A DNA stretch of 64,000 bases from Tetrapyrgos nigripes (lineage: Eukaryota; Basidiomycota; Agaricomycetes; Agaricales; Campanellaceae): positions 670,765 through 734,764 of the forward strand of contig JAACJM010000022.1 in assembly GCA_013368315.1 (NCBI GenBank), in the 5' to 3' direction. Shown here one piece after another: positions 1 through 9,849 of this stretch. Position numbers and translations under genes: made by a program. The notes beneath the pieces are model-generated. The model made no database searches and was not told where the DNA came from. It was given only the letters and a program-made list of their open reading frames with translations. Within the stretch, counting starts at the first letter, position 1; every line of letters starts with the position of its first letter.

Positions 1-780
1 AGTCCCAGCCCCTGCGTCCCACGTCATCGACAGCATCAATGATGGTGCCACCGGTCCGGACGTCATAAAAAAAAACCTCGTGAACGTTGAGTGTACCAAC
101 CGATTACGTTGCGACCTCCTAATGCAACCGGTACGAACATGTAATGCGTGCGTGGTAAATCCGTGGCTTGGAAAGAGGCAAGTAGAGGCGACGCAGCCCA
201 AAAAGTGAGCTGTAGGGCAAAACAAGTGAAAAGAGCGGACAGAAAGCCAGCGGGTGAGCAGTCGGTTGACAGAGACAAAAACCCCACCCGCTGAGTCCTG
301 AGGAGCTTGAGGGAGGAGAAGGGGGGTGGAGGAGGGTGTGCTGGAACGAACGGGGAAGCGGTGTGGTGGTGGTAAGGGCTGAAGTACTCTATTTGGCAAG
401 CCAAACAGTCAAACAATTGTGTGCACGTGGTAGATATTTCAATTGATCAATTTTTCACGACATTATATTTTATTTATAGCCAGCGGAAGCGCAGCTAAGC
501 AGGGGCAAAAATACCTCCAACTGGACCTGCTGAAAAGCTGGAGGGAGGGAGGGGAGGAGGGAAAGTGGCGCTGACTGGAATGCCATATTTGGAAAGGGTG
601 CACGTGGTAGATAATTGAGAATTGCTACAATAGATAGTTCAATTCATTATTTGCAGCGTAAGTACTGTCAAAAACCGGTTCGGAGAACCCCGAGAGGTGG
701 CCGGAGCGGCACTGTATATCAATTCAGAGAGCGCTGGCTGATGCTGCCGAGTGCACATCAAAAAGGGGAGTATCAGTCAA
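1..780. other. No supported gene
   Basis: I see no exon chain with consistent splice sites here. The region lies just downstream (minus strand) of the last recognised hAT exon, where the C-terminal dimerisation region of the transposase would be expected. None of the minus-strand frames shows the paired-tryptophan dimerisation motif, so the transposase appears truncated at about 820. A purine-rich run around 300-360 produces long but unconvincing frames on both strands. Confidence 0.5.
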
Positions 781-819
781 TTAACCGTTGATGATGCATT
801 ACATAGCTCAGGCTTATAC

Positions 820-1335
820 CTGTATGTGATGCATCATTCTTACAGCTACAGCTGGGACTTTGGCACGTTGAAATTCTGGTGATGTGCGTTTACCAAACCA
901 GCCTAGGCGATACGTGGGATGGCAGACTGAGATTAGAGCATCAGCTCAATGCTCAATTGGGATTCACTCAACGCTTACCTGTGGCAACAACGTAAAATTG
1001 ATTAGCTTGGGCTAACCTGTTGTACTTATCCAGCTTCAAAATGCCAGCTTCCAGTGCCGTTGAATAGCTTTGAAGATTTGGCTTTGACTTGAGGGCAGTC
1101 AAATCTTTTGTGAGCTTGCGATATGTTGGTAGGACATGGGGCAAAGTCGGCGTATCAGCACGAGACATCAAGAGGGTCACTTCTGTGAAGATCTGTGAAA
1201 GAGTACTCAGTCATTTAATCCACTATCGCTTCATGAAAAGACATATATATTTACCTGAAGGATCTCTTCAATCTTTTCGAGCACTTTCCAATCCTCTTCG
1301 GACAGACCAAGAGCTCGCAGATCTTTTTGGCGGAA
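820..1335 (-). pseudogene. hAT transposase, 3' part (split from 4622-7261)
   Basis: Three phase-compatible exons, 1335-1255, 1192-979 and 926-820, encode the central-to-late part of an hAT transposase. The first reads FRQKDLRALGLSEEDWKVLE, the second carries VLPTYRKLTKDL and LDKYNRLAQANQFYVVAT, and the third continues CHPTYRLGWFGKRTSPEFQ. In hAT proteins these segments directly follow the TRWNST block, which here lies at 4693-4890. The first exon is only the second half of an exon: its other half (AIDEWV) lies at 4622-4639. Joining 4622 to 1335 gives a 99-nt exon in frame, so both pieces were once one gene now separated by a 3.3-kb insertion. No dimerisation domain is found beyond 820, so the copy is defective. 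Confidence 0.85.
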
Positions 1336-1560
1336 TTACGAGGCCTCTTAAAGGCCGAGTTAACTTAGATCGACTTTTGCTATCTTCCCACGCCTGCAGA
1401 TTTATATTGTAGTCTCCACGACAACCGAATTGCGGTCTGGACCGGGTCCTCCAAGGACTAATGACGTCGACAACCACGACGTCATGTCTCATTTCTCCAA
1501 TGTCCACCCTCCTCCGTCCCTCAAGCTTGCCTTCATCTCGAGTACAGATTCTCCAACGAA
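1336..1560 (+). repeat. TTACGAGGCC element, diverged copy
   Basis: The copy starts TTACGAGGCCTCTTAAAGGC and continues with a segment related to the copies at 3361 and 3618, including the shared ACAACCACGACGTCATG at about 1466-1482 (compare 3780-3797). The B-box-like block is degraded here to a CTTCCCACGCC remnant. It forms the left edge of the 3.3-kb insertion in the hAT exon. Confidence 0.6.
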
Positions 1561-3360
1561 ATCAGCTCATGTCCATGGTTTGCACATTCTTACATTTTCG
1601 GCAATCACAGAGAGTCATGGCGGATGGTAAACTAATGTCATTCCTTTTTTTGGGCGGCTCCATTTTGGGGTCGCCGCGTTTAGCCTATACATTTTTCTTT
1701 CTTCATGCCCGTCGACTCGCGTACGAAGACGGAGCAATTAGATATATATTATTATAGAACGCTACGGAACCACGGAGAAAGACGGAGAAAGATGGAATGC
1801 AGGTGACCTCGATGTGTCACCAAGTGTCGGGTGGGGATCGAGCACAAGACCACATCCTCTCAAAATGCAGATGAACGGGCTATCACCGAATTGTGAAGTA
1901 TTATCACGATGATCCTGTTCAGACAACCAATACATCGCGCAGCAAGCTGCTGACAAGTACTCGCTGTTCGACGAAAGTTTGCGGGAAAGCAGTTACGAGA
2001 ATTGTGCGGGCCGGCGGGCCCATGCCTTGGATTAGCTGTATTTCTCAGTACACTACATCCAGAAAGTTGTACACAGCCAGGATAGTTTTTTAGGGCTTTA
2101 TCTACATTATAATATTTTCTTGGCTTTTTAAACCCTCAGCCAAGTGCTCTATTTGAGTACCAGTGCTGCTAAATGACCAAATTTCAAAATTTTTGATCAA
2201 CATACTTATATCTGATAATTACCGAGGATCTGGTCATAGAAAGAATTCAAGGGATATCTGTGCATTTTAAAAGCATATTCCGTCAATCTCCGAGGTACAT
2301 ATCTGCTTGTTAATACAAGCCGAGTCGAGGCAAAGAGAGAACGGGGCTCTCAAGAGGCGTGGGAATTGGCATCGGGTAGCCCCGAATGACGTCGAGACGA
2401 GCTTTTCTCAACGTTGAAGGTACTCTTTCATTACTTACAAGCTATTTTCCTAAGTTTTAAATGCAGCATTGAGCACAGGTAGCAATAGAGAGCAACAGTT
2501 AGTTAGATGCATCGGGTATTGGCTGGTCCGCACCTGGCCCGCACCTGGCCCACACATAGTCCCAATGATGTCATATGTGCAGCCCGCCCCGATGGATCTG
2601 CGGGTCAGTTCTCGACGTGCGTGCCACTTTCCAGGTCACACATGTACGAAACTTGAACTTGTAAGAGTAGGTACAGGCCTTCATACTTGTACTATTCATC
2701 TTCTCGTACTCGCATATACATATCTATCATTTAAGTATCTGTTTTCAAGCAGGGATTAGCCTGATCAAACTTGAAAAAGAACGTATTAATAGTGTTTGCT
2801 AACTACATTGTCTAAGAGACTCAGAAAGTGGATCAGACTGCTTAAATAGGGAATTTTCGTTGAGATATTCTTCAGTATGCATTTCTACATAGTGGAGGAT
2901 AATTTGAACTGATATTTTGGTGGCACGCACATACACAGCCACTGACCCGCTGACCTGCAGGGGTGATCTGCACAATCCTACACACCGTGCGGGAAATGGT
3001 GGTGGGCAAACCCTGCCAGCGGCGCGGACGCTTACTAAGCTTCCCATCAGAAAACCCCTATCGCAAACCCGCGATGCTCAATAGCTTTTTCGTCTGCTCA
3101 TGGGACATCTCCGGCTCTTCATGAAAAAATGTCTTAAGTATACCGCAATCTTGCTACAATAAAAAATCTGTATACTGTACATAGGAATCTATACTTCAGG
3201 CCGATAATAACCATTAAAATACTACAAAAACAAAATTTCTTATTGTACATCCATTTAGACGCCCGCAAAGAATGATGCCTGAAATTTTGACGAGCTTGGC
3301 TGGGAGTCTCGAGAAGCCATTGAGCGATAAAGATGGACACGGTAAAGCTCAGCAAAATGT

Positions 3361-3615
3361 ATTACGAGGCCTTTAGGCTGAGTTAATTTATGTCGTAGTG
3401 ACCTCCCAAAGCTTTTCCACGGGTTCAAACTCCCACCCCTGTTCATTGCCGCTCGTCGAGCGCCCATCCATTATGACGTTGTTCATGGGTTTCTCGGAAC
3501 AACTGGTAACCAAGGCAGCGTTTGCACCTTGCCTTCGACGCTGCCTTTCTTCCCTGTTCCCCACTGCACCTGGGTCTCTCCACTGTCACTTCATCCTTTC
3601 TCAAATTCAATATTG
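3361..3615 (+). repeat. TTACGAGGCC element with B-box-like sequence
   Basis: The copy reads TTACGAGGCCTTTAGGCTGA, then TTAATTTATGTCGTAG, then GGGTTCAAACTCCCACCCCT at 3421-3440. The last block fits the RNA polymerase III internal B box (GGTTCAANNCC) and the upstream GGCTGAGTTAA resembles a tRNA D-arm/A-box region, with spacing as in tRNA-derived SINEs. A second element follows head-to-tail at 3618. The tRNA origin is inference; no folded tRNA was verified. Confidence 0.65.
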
Positions 3616-3617
3616 AC

Positions 3618-3875
3618 CATTTACGAGGCCTTTAGGCTGAGTCAATTTTCAATTTATGTCGCAGAGCGACCTTCCAAATCTTTTCCACGGGTTCAATCTC
3701 CCACCCCTAAGTCGGTCTTTACTCCTGACAACCGAAGGTCGGAAATGTCTAGACGCGGTCTGGATCAGATCCATGTGACGACAACCACGACGTCATGCCA
3801 GTGTGTCCAGACTCGACCTTCACCCTCACGACCACCTCCTCTCCCTGTCTCACCCTTTGCATTTCACGACTACTA
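3618..3875 (+). repeat. TTACGAGGCC element, tandem second copy
   Basis: It begins TTACGAGGCCTTTAGGCTGA directly after the previous copy, with a small duplication (CAATTTTCAATTTATG) and a B-box-like GGGTTCAATCTCCCACCCCT at about 3689-3708. The body differs from the first copy (GACAACCACGACGTCATG block) and ends near a CACTTTGCATTTC-like tail. The head-to-tail arrangement resembles SINE dimers. Confidence 0.6.
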
Positions 3876-4573
3876 GACACGGCCTGGCCTAGGCAAAGTC
3901 CTTATCTTCCGAGTCACGCACAAGACATATACATACAGGCAAAACGATAGCGAGGCCCCATTGGTGCGTATTTTTGTCATGTTCTTTTATTTAGCTTTTC
4001 TCTTGTCTCGTACCTCCATCGCGTACTTTGTACCTCTCTATCGTCTATTTCACAGAGTAGAAAGAGGTCTACTCATACGTCTAGGTCCGAGCTGAGAGGA
4101 ACCGTTACACTGTTCATCTCATTCTACCTGTCCCACTCCTGGATCCGCCTTGAAGATCCAGCGCTTCATGCACAGGTGACAATGTTTACCACCAGTTGGT
4201 TTTTTTGCATTGGCCTTTGCTGGTATGGCGCAGGCGCAGGTGTTATTGGGAAACAGGCTGCTCATGTCGTTGACCTTACTTCCTAGTTAAAGTTGGGTTG
4301 TTAGAACTGTTGGTGGTCAGGATGCCTGTCGTTCTCATTCATTCTGAGACGTCTATGATCTTGGGTGCTAACATTGATGTTTCTTTTATATATCAGATGC
4401 TGAAGTCATTTCTGTATATATTTTGAATCCTTATGCATTATTCAATGTTGAACATTGTTCATTTACTGTTCTCTGTCTTACAAGTTCTGGTATAGTCAAT
4501 ATTATGTGTTTTGCCTCACAATTGCTCTACATGGAAGATGTAATTTTTGGTCCTGCTGAAGACCATACCAAAG

Positions 4574-4621
4574 GAAGGGGCCTCGTAGCTTGCCATGCGA
4601 AGCAGTGGCCCCTTACCCCAG
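4574..4621 (+). repeat. Right-end module GGGGCCTCGTAGCTTGCC
   Basis: This short module contains GGCCTCGTAGCTTGCCATGC followed by GTGGCCCCTTACCCCAG. Related copies occur at 41432-41487 (same strand, diverged), at 48543-48580, and at about 48980-49025. It carries the inverted octamer of the left end (ACGAGGCC versus GGCCTCGT), so elements bounded by both modules have imperfect inverted ends. It abuts hAT coding sequence at 4622. Confidence 0.6.
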
Positions 4622-7261
4622 TACCCACTCATCAATGGCCTGCAATATAGAAAGTTTGAATGAGAGCTTTATATACTCGGGAAAAAACTCACTGATTGCA
4701 ATACACGAGCACGCTGGATCATTGCATGTGTCGAGTTCCAACGTGTACGCACATCCCGAATGACCATGAGCTTTGATTTTGGTGTGCCTTTATCGTTGAC
4801 GACCTCCATAGAATATACTGAGCGTGCAATTTTCCGAAAGCTTGATTGCCGTTGAGGAGATGAAACAATTTTTGTTGTGATAATTCGCAGCTAAAGCCAC
4901 CACGATCAGGGTCAAAGGACAAGAAGGAGCGGATGAGAATGTACTTACTTGTTTCAGTGGGCTAGCGGATCGCGCATCTTTAATGTCGGATGTTTCAACC
5001 TCTGCACCATCACCCGAATCATCATTGTCATCTTGCTCCATCTCCATAGCTTTCAAGTCCTCATCCTCATCCTCGTCGTGTATGGGCAAGTCTTTGTGTA
5101 GAAGGTAGTAATCGACATCGTCAGGAGACTCTGCCTCATCCAAAACCTTCAAAATAGCCTGTACAACAAGGTTGATAACATGGGCAATACATCATATGCG
5201 GTTGTTTTCAGGATGGATATGTAAGCCATCGTATCGTTCCCCAAGAAACAGTCCAAGAAACTTGGCCATGGTATCGCATGATGATGCATTGTCCATAACA
5301 ATGGCTAAGAAGTAAACATCAGAAAGATATCAGTCAAAAGTCTGGAGAAAGCGTCGCAAACTCATCTTGTTCAAGCCTCCACGTTTTGATGCAGATTGAA
5401 TGAATGCCTTGGCAGCATACTCTCCAGCATGCTCATGATCGTCGAGGTGTTTGAAGTCGACCAGACGCTCGACGAGCTTCCAATCATCGTCAATCCAATG
5501 AGCGATGATGCCTGAGAAGCTGAAAACCATCTGACAATTTGTCCAGACATCTGTGGAATAGGAAATTCTGGAGCGTACACGCTAAATCATGATAGATATC
5601 AGGAGTGGAGAAAGAGCAAAGGAACAGAAAACATACCGAAATCTCTTCGACAAGGTTAGTATGCAACTCCTTCGTAATATCATCCAGAGTTTTCCGGACT
5701 GTAGTGTCAGATGGAAGAGCAAACCTGACCTTGACATATTCAAAGACCCGCCGAAGTGCTGTACTCTCACCCATAGTGAAAGGAAGGTTGTCTTCAAGGA
5801 TCCAAGCTGCAATGTACTGTCTGAAACCTTTTTCTGTAGGCTCGTAGGCTGGATTCTCCAAGCCCTTCCTGATGTAACGCTGCATCAAGCTCCGACTAGC
5901 GTCATCACCCTCCACAAGCATAGCATTGGCAGAATCCTCGTCCTTAATCTCTCCTTTCGATTTATGTGAACGAAGATGAGAAGTGAGATTTGATATCTGC
6001 GGGTGCGGACGTTCATCAAAGAATGATAGACAGCCAGGTTTTGCAGGTGTACTACGAGTCCTATACCAATTTTCAGCACACGCTCGAAAAATCACAAACT
6101 GATGTCTTACGCTTGGCAGGTTTTGCATTTGAATACCCAATGCCCATCTCTACGCTTGGGTTCTGTAAAATAATCCAGCGTATTCGATTTCGGACCCCGT
6201 CGACTACCCTTATCTTGCTGAGCCTCACATATTGCTGTCTCACCATCGGACTCGCTTTGGATATCAGTCTCGACATTGTCAGTCTCACGACTGATGCGAG
6301 AAAGGGATGAAACCTGGAAATTACCATCATTAGCTTCAGTACCAAAGAGATGAGAAAAGACAGACTGTTGGGGCAAACTGCACCTTCTGTTTTCCCTTTC
6401 CTTTACCACTACCAATTCTGCTCCCACTGGCCCTTGAGGAATCCTCATTACAAACAACGACACTCTCCTTCCCCTTCCCAATATCCTGCTCTGCATCCAA
6501 AATAATCTCATTGCCATCCTCGTCAAAAAGCTCCTCAGGAATAGACTCAATAGAGAGTGCATGAGGCCTCGCCGGAGGCCTATACTCCTTATCGTCCCGG
6601 GAACTGCCACCAGACCTCTTGTCGATAACTGAACTGGTAGTTGTACAGTCATCACTGTTTAATACATTGAGCTCGTCACGTAGTTGGACAAGTTTAATAT
6701 GAACGAGGTCAAGTGGAAGTTGAGAAAGGTGATGTTCCAAGACCGACTTCAAATACTCATTGACAAAGCCCATGCCATGAGGTCCGCGTGCGAGAAATTT
6801 GAGACGTCCAGTGACAGGATCTACAGTATCTGCACCGAATGCGCGATCGAAAAAGCAATTGAAAGCGTTCCATGGCGACTCTGCATCCGAATCCAGGTTG
6901 CTCACGATCTTGCCATCTGGTACACCCAATGGAACGGAATCCGGAAGTTGAGAAGAGAGGTCGGCAATTTCGGTGATGAGTGAACGTATCGAAATATCAT
7001 CCACGGTGGACGTTGACGCTGTGGCTTTGGTGCTTATTGATGGAAGTGCTGACAGTTGTGTTGTATGGAGGCGAGCTTTCATACGGGGTCTGGGAGGATT
7101 CGGGGTAGAAGCATTGTTGTGTGGGTCATCAGCAGTATTGGACTGCTTATGGAAGAACAGAGCCGCCTGCAGCTTCCCTGTGTGCCGCTCTCGACGTTGG
7201 CCCTCTGGCAGCTCTAAAGAAGGGTCAACGTCACTGTCACGCTTCCGTCGTTTCTTTGTAT
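4622..7261 (-). pseudogene. hAT transposase with BED zinc finger, N-terminal and catalytic part
   Basis: Eight exons join in phase: 7261-6384, 6313-6111, 6060-5637, 5581-5362, 5304-4949, 4890-4693 and 4639-4622, the last continuing at 1335. The protein has a low-complexity acidic/Ser-rich stretch, then a BED-type finger (CKTC split by an intron, then NLTSHLRSHKSKG). The hAT core follows: LEDNLPFTMGESTALRRVFE, RISYSTDVWTN, HWIDDDWKL, VMDNASSCDTM, CIAHVINLVVQ, SSPQRQSSFRKIA and TRWNSTHAMI. The Asp of DVW and the Asp of MDNAS are present. A TGA stop at 5195-5193 replaces the Arg expected in the RIRC-IAHV motif, so CGA to TGA is likely. With the split exon and lost C-terminus, the gene is not functional. 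Exon 7261-6384 contains GPHGMGFVNEYLKSVLEHHL, which I do not recognise as a named domain. Confidence 0.85.
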
Positions 7262-7313
7262 CTAGAAAGCAGAAGTGAGCAACGAGAGATGCAGGCAGCA
7301 ACATTGCACATAC

Positions 7314-8377
7314 TATCCAATGTCGTTGCCGGCTCTGATACCTTTCTTTTGTTTGATGAAGAACTCGGCCCAGCTTCAGCCATCGGATCGTCACCTTCTG
7401 TCCATTCCAACAGAGAATTATGAGTGAAGAATGTATGATTGAATGATAATGACTCACCCGAAGGTTGTACACCACCCAGAGTAGGTACATGGATCCGGAG
7501 ATTTGTCATTGCGCCTAACTGCAAAGACTGGATAGTGTCGCTGTCCAAAATATGTCTCAAGCGGCTACAGACGACCAGACTAGCGCCAATTCGAGGGTCA
7601 GACCAAAAGCCGGATGGTAGACGCTCTTGAAGCCGTTCCGAGAGCATGGTCTTCATTTCTGATACTGTAGTTTGCGAAGTGACCACTAGAATATTTTATC
7701 AGTATTCAGACAAGAATGTTAAAACAGGACACGCACAAAGAGATATAGTCCTCCCATTAAACCCCTCCACAAATATTGTACGCGGTTGCAGAGCCATGAG
7801 ACGTTTCAGCCGGTCCAGTCGGATGTGTGAGATGTGAGAACGATGATATCTATACACACGGAACGGCTGAATTCGATTGAGTAGAAATTGACGTGGAAAG
7901 AGCGTTTGTGCTAGTGCCAATGTGTTAGTGATGCGTAGACAAAAAAAAAGACGAGAGACATACCAAGAACAATGGTAAGAGTGATCATGTAGACATATAT
8001 TCCCAAAAGCCCCAACGCAATGTTGCTAATGCGAAACCATCCGAAGACGTTGATAGCACTGTCATGTAGATTGACAATGCGAAGTAGTGGGTAGAGGATT
8101 AGCAAAGGAGCGAGAGTTGTCAGCAGTATCCAAAAAAACCAGCTATAAAGGTGTCGGGAAATAGTCTGGGGATTTGATGCACTGAGAACTGGAATTGTAC
8201 GTTTGGGCTTGGGACCTTTAAATGCATATTAGTCTGGCTATATCATTTCATGACGATTGAGGCTGAGTCCTCACCAGTGTCCAAGTATTTCTGATTCATG
8301 TCTGGCATGACTGCAGTATGCAAGTATGAAGGGAATACGAGTTTGGGGCAGCACAAAGGAACCTCTTCCGACGACAT
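7314..8377 (-). CDS. Two-TM protein with ubiquitin-like domain, spliced in frame to the hAT gene
   Basis: Five exons (8377-8275, 8215-7964, 7910-7737, 7685-7458, 7397-7314) read in phase from the ATG at 8377. The product has a short cytosolic-type N-terminus, two hydrophobic segments (WFFWILLTTLAPLLILYPLL and IALGLLGIYVYMITLTIVL), a basic loop rich in Arg/His, and a beta-grasp ubiquitin-like unit. That unit runs from TIFVEGFNGRTISL through TTVSEMKTMLSERL and LDSDTIQSLQLG to TNLRIHVPTLGG, mirroring ubiquitin's strand order and ending with Gly-Gly. After it come SSSSNKRK and KKRRKR, which could act as nuclear signals. The last exon (phase 1) splices in frame to the exon at 7261 that leads into the hAT transposase, so these may be the 5' exons of one fused gene. 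Alternatively a host membrane gene was captured, or hit, by the transposon. No database comparison was possible. Confidence 0.65.
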
Positions 8378-8399
8378 CTCACTTTATCTGACACCCGCT

Positions 8400-9849
8400 T
8401 AAACTGTCGGTGCTCCAGGATAATGTGGTTGGTGCGGATATACCTTTAGGAACATTGAAGGGCAAAGCGAGCATCCAGGACTCCAGGTTGCCTTTGTCTG
8501 AGAGATTAAGGCAAGCTTGAAGTCAAAATAAACAAATTGCATTGCTAGAGTAGTATTCAACAACGAGTAGGGGTAGGGACACGTCTTGAAGGCAAATGCG
8601 AGTTGGAGGGAGTAGCGAAAAGGCGGGTCGTGCCACGTTTTCATCACTGCCTCATTTGCCGTAAATTCGGCTTTGATCGGATTATGCTCCAACCGGATCG
8701 GACCCGGATCGGACCATTGAGACGCATCACCAACCTTGGATTTGCTACACCAGATCGACAACCAATTAATAACTAATTGTAACAGTTAGAACCAGTTACT
8801 GGCCTGAGCCATAACTTGTTAATTATTTAACCAATTATTAATATGTTATAATTGTAATTAATTGTATTGGGTTGGAGCCTTACTGCAGACCTATCTGAAA
8901 TATGGATAGATGGTCCATTTGGACTCCTATCTGTACCTATACAGGATTTCTGGACACATCTGGAACTTTAAAAGGTGATCTTTCTTTTGTTCAAATAGCT
9001 GTACAAATCAGGCGTCTTTTTGTACTTCTTTACATAGATTACATGTGCCATCTTTTCAGTTACCTATCAAGCGTAACCAAAGGTTTCCGGATGTACACTC
9101 TTTCTGTACAAATACTTACAATCAAAATATATCATTTATTTGTACAAATACATCCTACTTTCGTACACCTATGTGCTCATCTATCCGTCGAGCCGATAGA
9201 AACGTACTTCCGGCGTGTGATTGAAAAAAAAGCGAAAGGATGAAAAAGTTCCATGAGAAAAGAGGAAAAGGCACCACGAGGACCGAAAAGCCGGAGAAAG
9301 TCGATTTGCTGTTTTACTGATGTAAATGACTAAACTAACTTCTGAAAGCAACCACACACCATGGGCAAACATACCAGATTGGATTCTTACCTGGTAAGAC
9401 CGCCTCAAGTTGGGGTGCTTGATCAGATGTGTCATCTAGTTTTTGTCAATAGAAATCTTTAAATAAAACTGACATCATGACCTCGGCATTTCCCAATACA
9501 AAACCCACCATTCAGCCACATGGAGCTGGCCGGACCTTTGAGCTTGGAAAACGGATGCTTTCTAATGCTGTTTCACCGGCGTATTCAATCCGGCATGTAT
9601 TCTCCGCAGTCTAAGTAAAAATTATATTCAAGGTTGGCTCAAAAGGCAAAATGACATAATATAAATAAAAGAAGTATGCCACGAGGGCTCTACCTGGGTC
9701 AAAAGTTGACCTGGTGGGTGTTTGCCCGCGGTGACAGTAGTTGCTTTTGAAAGCAGTGTTCAAACTGTCAACTAATAAGCTTCATTTGCGCGAGTAAGAT
9801 CCCATAGGGTTACCCACCAAGTGAATTATGGCAGGCATCATGCTAGTGA
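8400..9849. other. Intergenic; AT-rich palindromic patch near 8762-8872
   Basis: No exon chain is supported. At 8762-8872 the sequence alternates TTAATTA-like words (AACTTGTTAATTATTTAACC, TTATAATTGTAATTAATTG) between CTGGCCTGAGCC and GGGTTGGAGCC. It resembles the subterminal AT-rich repeats of hAT elements and could be a decayed end of the hAT element to its left, but no matching partner end was found. The rest (8400-8760, 8880-9840) shows nothing I can name. Confidence 0.4.

Larger units (their letters stand above)
1336..4621. mobile_element. 3.3-kb insertion splitting the hAT transposase exon
   Basis: This block sits inside a single hAT exon. Deleting it joins GAGTGGGTA to TTCCGCC on the minus strand, giving DEWVFRQ with no frame change. 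The left end starts TTACGAGGCC and the right end is a 48-bp module (4574-4621) ending TTACCCCAG. The same pair of ends in the same order bounds 40228-41487, which suggests one element type rather than chance. Inside are three SINE-like segments (about 1336-1560, 3361-3615 and 3618-3875). The stretches 1640-3360 and 3880-4570 hold no exon chain or motif I recognise. No convincing target-site duplication is visible, so either the boundaries are off by a base or two or the insertion made none. Confidence 0.65.

Noticed and set aside
63..416. A 117-codon minus-strand protein
   Set aside because: No domain, low-complexity Pro run from a purine-rich tract, no splice or neighbouring exons.
3421..3440. 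A tRNA gene, from the GGTTCAAACTCCC block
   Set aside because: Only the B-box-like arm is present; no acceptor or anticodon stems pair, and the block recurs in several repeat copies.
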